64,000 bases of DNA from Streptomyces roseifaciens (GCF_001445655.1 NZ_LNBE01000002.1:372001-436000); one strand, 5' to 3'; positions 8,418 to 16,761 are shown, counted from the stretch's first letter. The notes: generated by a model from the sequence alone, not told the origin. Made by a program: numbers and translations.

Positions 8418-9594
8418 TCCCGCCGGGCTCGTAGTTGGTCAGGACGCAGCCGTCCACCACCGCCTTCTCGGAGCGGTAGCCCTGCGGGGTGGTGAAGCCC
8501 GGCCGGCACTCTAGGCGGAAGAACTGCTGCTGGTACAGGCCGAAGCGGGAGGAGGGGTCGTTGGTCTCGATGGCGACGTTCCCGCCGAGGAGCAGCATGC
8601 TCTTCGTCGCCTTCGGCCGGCCGCCGTTCTCCTGGATCTCCTTGAGCTGGAGGGCCTTGGCGCGCGTCTGCAGGGCGACCATGTCGTCGACCTTGTCGAG
8701 CCAGACCAGCCCGTGGGCGCGCTGTGCGCCCCCGGGCTGCCCGCACAGTCCGCGCTCGCCGACTCCCCAGGCGGCCGCGTCGCCGTCGATGAAGGGCTCG
8801 TAGTCGATGGACCGGATGGCGACGGTCTCCGGATCCGTGGAGAAGCGCTTGCAGTCGACGCTCGACGCGATCAGCTTCCTCAGCTCGGCGAGGCTGCCGG
8901 CGCTCGGCAGGCCGGGGTTCGCCGGGGGCTTCTGCTGCCCGCCCTGAGAGGCCCCGGGCTCCGGGCTCCCGCCGCCCGGGCCGTCCGCCGTGTGCACGTA
9001 GTCGCTCAGGACGCAGGAGTCGGCGAGGGCCTTCTCCTTCTTGTGGCCCTCCGGCACGCCGAACGTCGGGTTGCAGGTCAGGACGCGCATGCCGGACTTG
9101 GCGAGCGCCCGGGTCGTCGTGGCCGAGGTCGGCTCGGCCACGAAGTCCTTGCCGACGAGGACGCGGCTGTACAGGCCGTACGCCGGGTCGCCGGCGGCGA
9201 TCTTGTCCATGACCTGCCGGTGGTAGGCCTCCTGGAACTTCTTCATGTCCGGCGTCAGGAAGATGCCGATCGCGCCGTCCTCGCGCAGGTCGCTGCAGAC
9301 CCCGAGCCCGGCCACGGACCCGCCCACGCTCTTGACGCTGCTCGACCGCAGGCGCACGTCGTCCGGGCCGCCCGTCGCCAGGTTCTCGCAGGAGGCGTAC
9401 TGGCGGAGGAACTTCTGGGCGTCGGCCGTCGAACCGGCCGACGGCGGTGCCGCCTGCGGGGCGGGGGCGCCCGGCTGTCCCGGGGGCGTGGTGCCACCGC
9501 CCCGGCCGGGTTCCGGCTTGTCGTCGCACGCGGTGACCGCGGAGAGGGCGATGAGGGCCGCTGCGGCCGCGGCGAGGGTCTGCTTGATGCGCAT
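8407..9594 (-). CDS. Putative lipoprotein with an internal duplication
   Basis: A 395-aa protein starting at ATG 9594. Residues 1-22 are a signal peptide with lipobox VTAC (Cys23), so surface anchoring is likely. After a Pro/Gly-rich linker come two homologous units, residues about 62-199 and 237-390. Each has four Cys in similar order (69, 100, 174, 194 and 248, 284, 363, 383) and ends in a matching motif, DSCVLSDY in the first and DGCVLTNY in the second. No enzyme motif is seen; function unknown. The start choice rests on the signal peptide, because the ribosome site is weak. The stop overlaps the end of the convergent lipase by 11 bp. Confidence 0.75.
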   Translation of the reverse strand: MRIKQTLAAAAAALIALSAVTACDDKPEPGRGGGTTPPGQPGAPAPQAAPPSAGSTADAQKFLRQYASCENLATGGPDDVRLRSSSVKSVGGSVAGLGVCSDLREDGAIGIFLTPDMKKFQEAYHRQVMDKIAAGDPAYGLYSRVLVGKDFVAEPTSATTTRALAKSGMRVLTCNPTFGVPEGHKKEKALADSCVLSDYVHTADGPGGGSPEPGASQGGQQKPPANPGLPSAGSLAELRKLIASSVDCKRFSTDPETVAIRSIDYEPFIDGDAAAWGVGERGLCGQPGGAQRAHGLVWLDKVDDMVALQTRAKALQLKEIQENGGRPKATKSMLLLGGNVAIETNDPSSRFGLYQQQFFRLECRPGFTTPQGYRSEKAVVDGCVLTNYEPGGITP

Positions 9595-9707
9595 GCGGGG
9601 CTTTCGTCGGTGGGAAGGAGCGGGGGAGCACTCCCGGGGCGGAGTGGGGTGTGGCATGCGCATGCTAGTCAGCTGCTCCGGTCCCGTCGCATACGGGCCC
9701 GGAAACG

Positions 9708-9755
9708 CCCTTGCGGGGGTGCGGAAGGTCGCGCCCTCCTGCACCCCCGCAAGGG
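9708..9755. terminator. 15-bp perfect inverted repeat
   Basis: CCCTTGCGGGGGTGC at 9708-9722 is the exact reverse complement of 9741-9755, with an 18-base spacer. It lies downstream of the decarboxylase gene and upstream of the lipoprotein gene, both on the minus strand. It probably ends the decarboxylase transcript, although no T run follows. Confidence 0.5.
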
Positions 9756-9882
9756 AAATGCGCGTATTACGCCATGCTCTGCGCGGCGGGCGCGCCCTCC
9801 GCCGCGCGGGCGGCCGGGCCACCGTCCCGAGCCTCGGCCTGCGCCGCCGCCCCTGCCTCTGCGGCGGGGGCGCCGCCCGGGC

Positions 9883-11163
9883 TCACTTCGCGGTGGCGAT
9901 CCGCCCGTTGACGAAGATGGGTGCGCCGTCGTCGGCGTGCTCGATCGTGTTGTCCGGCACGGTGAAGTCGACCTTGCCCGGCTCGAAGACCAGGCACATG
10001 CTCGACCCGCCGTAGCTGAAGTAGCCGAGCTCGTCGCCCCTCGTGACCTCGTCGCCCACGGCGACGCTGAACTTCACCGAGGAGATCTCGGTGATGCCGA
10101 CCGGGATCACGCAGACCTGGCCGATGCCGGGCACGGTGCTCTCGATGACCACCAGGCCGCGGGTGTTGACGTTCGCCTGGTAGCCCTGGGAGAGCGTGCC
10201 GGCGGTGTCGTCCACCTTCTCCGTCCTCAGCTCGCTGAACATCAGGCCGGGGACGCGCTCGACGTGCTTGACGATCCCGTCGACCGGGGCGTGCCAGCGG
10301 TGGTAGTCCGCGCCGGAGAGGAAGGACTGGAAGACGTCTCCTCCGACGAACCGGTCGGTCTCCGCATAGCCGTTGAGCATCCGCCGGAGCGAGTACGGCT
10401 GGCCCTTGACGTCGAAGATGTCGGCATCCATCTGGACGTCCGACACGTACCGCACCACCGACCCGTCGTTGGGCGACACGATGGCCTTCGGGTCCTCCTT
10501 GGCCCCGTTGGGGCGGAACTCCGGCTTGATGTGCCGGTTGAAGAACGCGTTGAAGGACGCGAAGCCGCCGTAGAGGGCGCCGGGGTCGGGGATGACGAAT
10601 TCGTACAGCTTGTTCTGCTCGGAGGCGGCCTGGCAGAGCCAGCCGTCGGGGCCCTCGTTGAGGACGTAGCGGCTCTCCGGGCCGTCCAGGAAGTGGCACC
10701 ACACCGTCAGGACGTTCAGGAGCGCGTCGTTGAACGGCGCGTTGCGGAAGGCCTCCCAGCCCGCGTCCGTCGCCATCATGTAGCAGAACAGGGCGGACAG
10801 GGGGAAGAAGACGCGCTCGTTCGGGTCCAGGCGGTACTCGGGGGCGGTCACCGTGATCACGTCGAGACAGTTCAGCATCTCGTCGATGTTCCCGACGTGC
10901 TTGTGCTGGTGCTCCGGGTCGAGCTGCTGCGCCTGCTCGATCATCAGGTTCACGAGGTCCCGCAGGGGCTTGTCCCGTTCGAGCAGCTCCGCCAGCTCCT
11001 GGACGACGGGGACGTGGCCCGCCGTCCGCTGCCGCGCCCTGGCGACGAACTGCGTCAGCCACGCGTCCACGGCCCTGCGGTTGCGCGGCAGATATCCGGC
11101 CGCCCGGCCGAACGAGTTCTGGTACCGCGCTTCGAGCGTTGCCGCTGTGCCGGGCTTGACCAT
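9883..11163 (-). CDS. Phosphatidylserine-decarboxylase-family enzyme with extra N-terminal domain (PsiD-like architecture)
   Basis: A 426-aa pyruvoyl decarboxylase candidate, ATG at 11163. The first about 150 residues (FGRAAGYLPRNRRAVDAWL onward) look like the PSDC N-terminal domain (PF12588), which the short housekeeping bacterial Psd lacks. The catalytic part has the self-cleavage triad: Asp in SPNDGSV (about 230), His in YHRWHAPVDG (about 288) and Ser in YGGSSMC (about 385). The GGSS replaces the LGST of classical Psd. This arrangement is shared with fungal PsiD-type L-tryptophan decarboxylases. The substrate may therefore be phosphatidylserine or an aromatic amino acid; sequence alone does not decide. 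No membrane segment is evident. It is followed upstream by an MFS pump on the same strand. Confidence 0.85.
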   Translation of the reverse strand: MVKPGTAATLEARYQNSFGRAAGYLPRNRRAVDAWLTQFVARARQRTAGHVPVVQELAELLERDKPLRDLVNLMIEQAQQLDPEHQHKHVGNIDEMLNCLDVITVTAPEYRLDPNERVFFPLSALFCYMMATDAGWEAFRNAPFNDALLNVLTVWCHFLDGPESRYVLNEGPDGWLCQAASEQNKLYEFVIPDPGALYGGFASFNAFFNRHIKPEFRPNGAKEDPKAIVSPNDGSVVRYVSDVQMDADIFDVKGQPYSLRRMLNGYAETDRFVGGDVFQSFLSGADYHRWHAPVDGIVKHVERVPGLMFSELRTEKVDDTAGTLSQGYQANVNTRGLVVIESTVPGIGQVCVIPVGITEISSVKFSVAVGDEVTRGDELGYFSYGGSSMCLVFEPGKVDFTVPDNTIEHADDGAPIFVNGRIATAK

Positions 11164-11294
11164 GGTCGTCCCTTCGTCGATCGGACCGTTGCACGGCGCC
11201 GCACCGGCGTACGAAGTCACCTGCTCCGTACGCCGGTTGCGTGTGCCGAATGCCCGACCGTAGCGGGCCGTTCCGGGCGCCGCAGGAGCCCGAA

Positions 11295-12839
11295 TCAGCC
11301 GTGGGCCGCCGGGACGGGAGGCGCCGCCTGCGCCTGCTGCGGCCGGGCGGGAGCCGGGCTCTGGGACCGGCGGACGAGGGCGAGCGCGACCAGCCCGCCC
11401 AGGATTCCCAGCACCCCGGAGACGAGGAACGTCTGCCGCAGGCCGGCCGCGAAGGCCTCGTGCACCAGCTGCCCGATCACATCCCGCTGCGCGGGGCCGG
11501 CCTGGGCGACGACCGCTCCGGCCTGGCCCCCCGCCAGCGCGTCGGCGGTCGCGGCCGGGTCGGCGACGGCCCCGGCCCCGTGGTCGCGGAGCGCGCCCGC
11601 CAGCCCGGCGTGGAAGACGATGCCGAGGACCGCGATGCCCAGGGCGTTCCCCAGCTGGCGCGCGGTGTTGACGGCGCCGCTGGCCATCCCGGCGCGCTCC
11701 GGTGCCACGGAGGCCATCGCCGCGGACGCCAGCATGGGCGTGGCGATCCCGACGCCGATGCCGGTCACCGCGAGACCCGGCACGAGGGCGGTCCACGTCG
11801 AGCCCGCGTCCACGGTGGCCTGGAGGAACGCGCCCGCACCGATCAGCAGCAGCCCGCCGCCGATCGTCCAGCGCGGCGAGACGTCGTGCAGGAAGCGCCC
11901 GGCCAGCGACGCGACGACGAACGCGGCCGCACTCATCGGCAGACAGGTCAGGCCTGCGGCGACCGGCCCCATGCCGCGGACGGACTGCAGCCACAGCGAG
12001 GTGTAGGCGAGGTACGAGAACGCGGCGACGGACAGCAGGACCGCGGCCGCCATGAGGCCGGAGAAGGACGCCCGGCGGAACAGCGTCAGGTCCAGCAGCG
12101 GCTGCTCGCGGCGCGTCTCGATCAGCAGGAACGCGACCAGTGCGGCCGCGGCGAGCCCGAAGACGCCCAGGGTCGCGGCCGACGTCCAGCCGTAGTCGTT
12201 GCCCTTGATCAGCGCGTACGTCGCACCGCCCGCCGCCACGGTGAAGGCGACCAGCCCGGGCACGTCCACCCCGCGGCCCCGGCGGGGCGGCGCCGCGGCG
12301 ACGAACCGCAGCGTCATGGCGATGGCCAGCACGCTGATGGGCAGGTTCACGAAGAAGATCCAGCGCCAGTCCAGGTGCTCAGTCAGCAGACCGCCCATGA
12401 CCGGCCCGGCCGCCGAGGCGGCTCCGCTGACCGCGCCCCAGGCGCCGAACGCCACGCCCCGGTCCCTGCCGTGGTAGATGCTGCCGATCAGTGCCGTCGT
12501 CGTCGCGAGCATCGCGGCGCCGCCGATGCCCTGGACGCCGCGGAAGACGATCAGGGCCTCCGGACCGGTCGCCAGGCCGCAGGCCAGCGAGGCGAGGGCG
12601 AACAGCACGAGGCCCGCCACGTACACCTGCCGGTGGCCGATGCGGTCGGCGAGGGAGCCGACGCCCAGCAGCAGCGCGGCGAGCGCGAGCGCGTAGACGT
12701 CCATCACCCACTGCAGGTCCGCGAACGAGGTGCGCAGGCTCCCGGCCATGTCGGGGAGCGCCACGACGACGATGGTCACGTCCACGAGCAGCATGAACGT
12801 CCCCAGGCACACCGCCACGAGCGGCAGCCACTTACGCAT
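11295..12839 (-). CDS. MFS transporter, DHA2 (EmrB/QacA) family
   Basis: A 514-aa, 14-helix type drug:H+ antiporter. ATG 12839 follows GGAGG with an 8-base spacer. Motif A, GVGSLADRIGHRQVYVAG, lies after helix 2. VTIVVVALPDMAGSL in helix 1 and the motif C region GPVMGGLLTEHLDWRWIFFV are diagnostic. It probably exports a toxic or secreted compound. It is divergent from an Lrp/AsnC regulator (114-bp gap) and shares strand and order with the decarboxylase (131-bp gap), so the three may form one locus: regulator, pump, decarboxylase. Confidence 0.88.
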   Translation of the reverse strand: MRKWLPLVAVCLGTFMLLVDVTIVVVALPDMAGSLRTSFADLQWVMDVYALALAALLLGVGSLADRIGHRQVYVAGLVLFALASLACGLATGPEALIVFRGVQGIGGAAMLATTTALIGSIYHGRDRGVAFGAWGAVSGAASAAGPVMGGLLTEHLDWRWIFFVNLPISVLAIAMTLRFVAAAPPRRGRGVDVPGLVAFTVAAGGATYALIKGNDYGWTSAATLGVFGLAAAALVAFLLIETRREQPLLDLTLFRRASFSGLMAAAVLLSVAAFSYLAYTSLWLQSVRGMGPVAAGLTCLPMSAAAFVVASLAGRFLHDVSPRWTIGGGLLLIGAGAFLQATVDAGSTWTALVPGLAVTGIGVGIATPMLASAAMASVAPERAGMASGAVNTARQLGNALGIAVLGIVFHAGLAGALRDHGAGAVADPAATADALAGGQAGAVVAQAGPAQRDVIGQLVHEAFAAGLRQTFLVSGVLGILGGLVALALVRRSQSPAPARPQQAQAAPPVPAAHG

Positions 12840-12862
12840 TTTCCATACCTCCGGAGGGTGTT

Positions 12863-12875
12863 GTCCTACGAGGAC
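12863..12875. promoter_or_regulatory. Candidate operator between the MFS pump and Lrp gene
   Basis: GTCCT-ACG-AGGAC is a 5-3-5 palindrome in the 114-bp divergent gap. It is the only clear dyad there and lies 23 bp upstream of the pump start codon. Confidence 0.3.
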
Positions 12876-12953
12876 CGAAGGTCGCACCCGCTGGCTTTTT
12901 CTCAGAACTCAGGGCCGGTCCGGTGACGGAATCCGATATGGAGAAGCCGTGGA

Positions 12954-13973
12954 ATGATGGAAAGTATGACCAACGACGGGCAGACGTTCGACCTCCTCGA
13001 CCGGCAGCTGGTGCAGGCGCTGATGATCGACGGCCGGGCCGCCTTCAGCCGCATCGCCGCCGTCCTCGGCGTCACGGACCAGACGGTGATCCGCCGCTAC
13101 CGCAGGCTGCGCGGCGCGGGCCTGCTGCGGGTGCTCGGCCTGCCCGAGGGCGAGCGCGTCGGCCTGTACGAATCGAGGCTGCGCATCCAGTGCGTCCCGG
13201 GGGCGGCCGTCGACATCGCCGAGGCGCTGGCGCGGCGCCCGGACACGGGATGGGTCAAGATCTTCTCGGGCGGCACCGAGGTGGGCTGCCTCGTCAGCTC
13301 GCGCACGCGCGAGGACCACGAGGCGCTCCTGCTCCGCAAGCTGCCGCGCACCCGGCAGGTCACCGGCGTCACGGCGCAGACCATGCTGCACGAGTACACC
13401 GGCGGGGCGAACCGCTGCTTCGGGCGGGACGAGCTGACCGGGGAGCAGATCGCGGCGCTGGAGCCCGCACCGGCCGGCGGGGAGGGCGCGGGCGAGGACG
13501 TCGTCCGGCTCGACGACGCCGACTACGCGATGCTGGCCGTGCTCGCCCGGGACGGCAGGGCGGGCTACCCGGAGCTCGCGGGGGCGGCCGGCCGGTCGGA
13601 GTCGACGGTCCGGCGGCGCATCGAGTACCTGCGGGGGAGCGGCGCGCTCTCGTTCGACGTCGAGGTCCACTCGGTCCACCTCGGCTACGCGATCGAGGCC
13701 GGCATCTCCGCCACGGTCGCGCCGAGCGAGCTGGCGGCGGTCGGCCGGGCGCTCGCCCGCCACCCCCAGGTGCCGTTCGCCGCGGCGGTCACCGGTGCGG
13801 CCAACCTCGCCGCGTCGGTGCTCTGCCGCGATCAGCGCGACCTGTACCGGTACATGACCGAGGGCATCGGCGCGCTGACGGCCGTGCACCGGCTGGAGGT
13901 CCTCCCGGTGCTCCGGCAGGTGAAGAGGGCGGGGCTGCTGAGCGACGGCAGCAGGCTCTTCGACGCCCCGTGA
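12954..13973 (+). CDS. Double-length Lrp/AsnC-family regulator
   Basis: A 339-aa protein made of two Lrp halves. Helix-turn-helix 1 (residues about 10-60) has DRQLVQALMIDGRAAFSRIA. Helix-turn-helix 2 (about 180-235) has DYAMLAVLARDGRAGYPELA followed by RSESTVRRRIEYLRGSGAL. Each is followed by an alpha/beta ligand-sensing half. Standard Lrp proteins are about 150 aa, so this is the fused tandem form known in actinomycetes. Start ATG 12954 has GGAGAAG upstream; an in-frame ATG at 12966 is possible. Family members sense amino acids, which suits a neighbour that may decarboxylate one. Confidence 0.85.
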   Translation: MMESMTNDGQTFDLLDRQLVQALMIDGRAAFSRIAAVLGVTDQTVIRRYRRLRGAGLLRVLGLPEGERVGLYESRLRIQCVPGAAVDIAEALARRPDTGWVKIFSGGTEVGCLVSSRTREDHEALLLRKLPRTRQVTGVTAQTMLHEYTGGANRCFGRDELTGEQIAALEPAPAGGEGAGEDVVRLDDADYAMLAVLARDGRAGYPELAGAAGRSESTVRRRIEYLRGSGALSFDVEVHSVHLGYAIEAGISATVAPSELAAVGRALARHPQVPFAAAVTGAANLAASVLCRDQRDLYRYMTEGIGALTAVHRLEVLPVLRQVKRAGLLSDGSRLFDAP

Positions 13974-14285
13974 GGCGGGTGCGGGGAATGTTGCCGGCGG
14001 TCCCGGCCCAGGGGTAGACCGGGGCCGCCGGGGGTGTCCGAGGGGAGCGGACATACCCAAACGGAACGCGCAGGGCCGATGAGGAGGGTCTCGTCCCTGG
14101 TGTTCGCCCACGTCGGCGTCCCGGGCGCTCACCGTCGTGAGCGCTGCAAGCCCGGGTGCCACAGGAAGTAAATATATTTACTGCCCAGTAAGCAAGGGTA
14201 TGAAAATTTTCATTCGAACGGGAGGCCGGTCCGGGTGTGAAAGTCCCGGTATCGGGTGCCGGGGTTCCGGCCGTCGGGCGAGCCG
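13974..14285. other. Convergent intergenic region with hairpin and two AT-rich palindromes
   Basis: No gene is supported in these 312 bp between the Lrp and RpiR genes, which point at each other. A perfect 8-bp hairpin (GCGCTCAC, loop CGTC) lies at 14125-14144. A 16-bp palindrome AGTAAATATATTTACT occupies 14167-14182 and a 14-bp palindrome ATGAAAATTTTCAT occupies 14200-14213. The AT-rich patch is strikingly different from the surrounding DNA. Confidence 0.7.
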
Positions 14286-15263
14286 TCAGTCGTCGAGGAA
14301 GAAGTCGTGCTGCTCCGCGGCCTGCTCGTACTTCTCCAGCCGCATCTGGGTGCGCTCGGGATCGGCGTCGGCCATGGCCTGGAGGATCGCCGCGGACAGC
14401 ACCCCGGGCGCCGCGTACGAATCGAAGACCAGGCGCGAGCCGGTGCCGGCGGTGAGCGCCACGTCGGCCTCCTCCACCAGGGGCCCCAGGCTCGCGTCCG
14501 TGATCAGCGCGACGCGCAGGCCCGTGCTGCGGGCGGACCGCATCGCCGCCAGCATCTCGTTGGAGTGCCGCGGCATGGCGAACGCCAGCACCCAGGTGCC
14601 GCCCGCCTCGCGCGACTGGAGAAGGGCGTCGTAGGCGACGCTGCCCCCGCGCGAGACCAGCCGCACGTCCGGGTGGATCCGCTTCGCCGCGTACGCGAAG
14701 TACTCCGCCAGTGAGACGGAGATCCGCAGGCCGAGGATCGTCAGCGGGACCGACCTGGCCAGCTCGCGGCCGATCTCGAGCACCTGGTCGGTGTCCGTGA
14801 ACGCGCGGCGCAGGCTCTCCAGGTTCGCGATCTCGGCGTCGACCGCCGCCTGCAGTTCGTTGCGGCGGTCCTCCTCCCGCGCGCCGGGGGAGCCGGCGAC
14901 CGCGCTCAGGGCGATCGGCTGCAGCGCCTCCCGGAGCGCGGGATACCCGCTGAAGCCCACGGAGACCGCGAAGCGGGTCACCGACGGCTGGCTCACGCCC
15001 ACGCGGTCCGCGAGGTCCGTGATCGACAGGAACGCGGCCTCGGTGAGGTGGTCGGTCATGTACTGCGCGATGCGCCGCTGCCCGGGGGACAGCCGGTGAC
15101 CGCCGAACAGGGCCCGGACCTTGTCCGCGGGCAGCGGCTCCGGGACGCGCGGCCGCTGCCCCGGCCCGCCCGGCTTCCCCGGTGTGATCGCGGACGCCTG
15201 AGCGCGCGCCTGCTGCCCTGATGGCCCCGGTGTGCCTCGTTCTCGTCCCACGGCGCTCAACAT
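14286..15263 (-). CDS. MurR/RpiR-family transcriptional regulator with SIS domain
   Basis: A 325-aa protein. After a Pro/Gly-rich 45-residue tail, an HTH_6 domain (about 50-125) has SPGQRRIAQYMTDHLTEAAF, then DRVGVSQPSVTRFAVSVGFS. A SIS sugar-phosphate-binding domain (about 170-300) contains LTILGLRISVSLAEYFAY and WVLAFAMPRHSNE. Such proteins repress or activate amino-sugar or sugar-phosphate genes. The ATG at 15263 has no Shine-Dalgarno sequence and sits in the loop of an 11-bp inverted repeat, suggesting autoregulation or leaderless translation. No sugar gene is adjacent, so its target lies elsewhere. Confidence 0.85.
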   Translation of the reverse strand: MLSAVGRERGTPGPSGQQARAQASAITPGKPGGPGQRPRVPEPLPADKVRALFGGHRLSPGQRRIAQYMTDHLTEAAFLSITDLADRVGVSQPSVTRFAVSVGFSGYPALREALQPIALSAVAGSPGAREEDRRNELQAAVDAEIANLESLRRAFTDTDQVLEIGRELARSVPLTILGLRISVSLAEYFAYAAKRIHPDVRLVSRGGSVAYDALLQSREAGGTWVLAFAMPRHSNEMLAAMRSARSTGLRVALITDASLGPLVEEADVALTAGTGSRLVFDSYAAPGVLSAAILQAMADADPERTQMRLEKYEQAAEQHDFFLDD

Positions 15264-15280
15264 AGCTGAAGCGCCGTGGG
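15247..15280. promoter_or_regulatory. Inverted repeat over the RpiR start codon
   Basis: CCCACGGCGCT (15247-15257) and AGCGCCGTGGG (15270-15280) are exact reverse complements with a 12-bp spacer. The start codon (15263-15261) is in the spacer. It is a candidate autoregulatory operator, or an mRNA hairpin around the start. Confidence 0.6.
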
Positions 15281-15383
15281 GGCCGGCAGTGAACGCCTCG
15301 TCACCGCGGCCGCGGTGATCTCAAGGTCCGGCCGGGGAGGGTACGTGCGCACCCATGGCGGTGCCCGGGAGCGGGGAGGGCGG

Positions 15384-15701
15384 TCAGCGGGAGCCGAACT
15401 TCACGCTGGCGAAGCGGAGGTTGCGGGGGGCGTCCCGGCCGGGCGACAGGCGGAGCGCCGGCCTCTTGCAGGTCTTGTCGGCGTAGAGAGCCACCGGGAC
15501 CGCTGTGCCGTTGTGCGCACCGCGGGCCTCGTCGCTCATCGTCAGGCACCGGCCGTCCGGCGGGTTCTGGATGTAGAACGGGGCGCCTTTGGGTCCCGCC
15601 CAGGAGAACCAGCCCTTGGCGGCGACCGCCGATCCCGTGGGCAGGGCCAGGGCGAGAGCGCATCCGGCGAGAGCGACGAGCGCGGGGCGGATGAAGCGCA
15701 T
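15384..15701 (-). CDS. Small secreted protein of unknown function
   Basis: A 105-aa precursor. ATG 15701 is preceded by GGAAGG at 7 bases. The signal peptide (MRFIRPALVALAGCALALAL) ends near GSAVAA, residue about 27. The mature part is about 78 residues with two Cys, likely one disulfide, and the segment PPDGRCLTMSDEARGAHNG that faintly recalls a ricin-type trefoil loop. No family recognised. Confidence 0.65.
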   Translation of the reverse strand: MRFIRPALVALAGCALALALPTGSAVAAKGWFSWAGPKGAPFYIQNPPDGRCLTMSDEARGAHNGTAVPVALYADKTCKRPALRLSPGRDAPRNLRFASVKFGSR

Positions 15702-15854
15702 CACTGATCCTTCCATTCGATTGCAGAGGAATGCACAGGAAATGCACGAAATGTCTTCAGAGAGTGAACGACGCCGGGCGCCGATCGACACGCGTGCTCG
15801 ACCTCGTCTTCCGGCATTCCTGACCGGCTCGTCCGGCCCGGCCCCTCCCCGGGG

Positions 15855-16199
15855 TCACGGCAGCAGCTGGAACGTCTCGGAGAAGATGCGGACGCCGTAG
15901 GCGCACAGGCCGATCGCGCCGAGGAAGGCGCCCGTCGCCGCCGGCGGCCCGCCGTGTCTGCGGCGGACGGCGGCCAGCATGCCGCCGAGGAGCGCCCCCG
16001 CCGCGGGCGCCCCGACGATCGCGGCGCCGAGCCGGGCGCATCCGGTGCCCGTCCCGTGGTGCCCGGCGGACTGCAGTTCCAGCACCCAGAGCCCGATGCC
16101 GGGCGTCAGGAACAGCAGCGTGAGCACCAGCATGGCCGTCACGTACGGGGCCCGGTTCTCCGCGCCGGCATCCGCAGGGCCCTCATGAGCATCCGTCAT
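15855..16199 (-). CDS. Small membrane protein, three predicted helices
   Basis: A 114-aa protein from ATG 16199. Hydrophobic segments lie at about 18-42 (VTAMLVLTLLFLTPGIGLWV), 56-78 and 88-110. A short basic loop RRRHGG precedes helix 3. The ribosome site is weak. No known domain recognised. It lies between a small secreted protein and a DUF7144 protein on the same strand, but with gaps of over 100 bp that argue against a tight operon. Confidence 0.55.
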   Translation of the reverse strand: MTDAHEGPADAGAENRAPYVTAMLVLTLLFLTPGIGLWVLELQSAGHHGTGTGCARLGAAIVGAPAAGALLGGMLAAVRRRHGGPPAATGAFLGAIGLCAYGVRIFSETFQLLP

Positions 16200-16293
16200 G
16201 AGGTCAACCTTGGGCAGGAGCACCACCGGAGCGCATCCGCTGTCGTACTCAGTTACGAAACGGGCGCGCGGCGGAGGTGCTGCCACCGGGCGG

Positions 16294-16311
16294 CCCGGCC
16301 TCGCGGCCGGG
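16294..16311. terminator. GC hairpin downstream of the DUF7144 gene
   Basis: CCCGGCC-TCGC-GGCCGGG gives a perfect 7-bp stem with a tetraloop, 9 bp beyond the stop codon of the minus-strand gene. No T run. Confidence 0.4.
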
Positions 16312-16319
16312 AGCGCCGT

Positions 16320-16742
16320 TCAGTTGCCCGCAGCATCGTCGTCGTGCCGGACGACGCACAGCCCCCAGATGACGAAGGCGCACAGCGCGATGGCCACGAT
16401 CGACCACAGCGGGTAGTACGGGATGGACAGGAAATTGGCGATCAGCAGCAGCGACGCGACGACCACGCCGAGGATCCTGGCCCACAGGGACACCCGGAAC
16501 AGGCCGACGCCCACCATGAGCGCCGCGATTCCGAGGAACAGGTGGATCCATCCCCAGCCCGCCAGACTGAATTTGAAGACGTAGTCCGGCGTACTGACGA
16601 AGACGTTGTCATGGACGATGGCCATGATCCCCCGGAAGATATCGACGAAGCCCGCGATCAGCATCATCACGGCCGCGAACAAGGTCAGCCCGCTGGCAGC
16701 GGCCTGGGAACCCTCGGAGCGCGGATGGAGGGTGGATGACAT
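16320..16742 (-). CDS. DUF7144-family membrane protein
   Basis: A 140-aa protein, ATG 16742 behind GGGAGG. It has four hydrophobic segments: LTLFAAVMMLIAGFVDIFRG, the GWGWIHLFLGIAALMVGVG region, LWARILGVVVASLLLIANF and LWSIVAIALCAFVIWGL. The GIxAI...D...F pattern and the WGWIHL motif are characteristic of DUF7144 (formerly vitamin K epoxide reductase-neighbour proteins) in Streptomyces. Function unknown. A 9-bp direct repeat lies in the promoter region. Confidence 0.75.
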   Translation of the reverse strand: MSSTLHPRSEGSQAAASGLTLFAAVMMLIAGFVDIFRGIMAIVHDNVFVSTPDYVFKFSLAGWGWIHLFLGIAALMVGVGLFRVSLWARILGVVVASLLLIANFLSIPYYPLWSIVAIALCAFVIWGLCVVRHDDDAAGN

Positions 16743-16761
16743 GGGACTACCTCCCTTGCCT

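Noticed and set aside
8713..12006. 1,097-codon open frame on the plus strand
   Set aside because: It is antisense to the lipoprotein, decarboxylase and MFS genes, which have clear family motifs; its translation is low-complexity and matches nothing. GC-rich codon bias creates such frames.
14200..14213. Zur box
   Set aside because: TGAAAA-TTTTCA lacks the central bases of the known 7-1-7 site and faces no zinc gene.
14214..14285. Cobalamin-type riboswitch
   Set aside because: A GGTGTGAAAGTCC-like string is present, but the conserved B12-box elements are missing and no gene follows on that strand.
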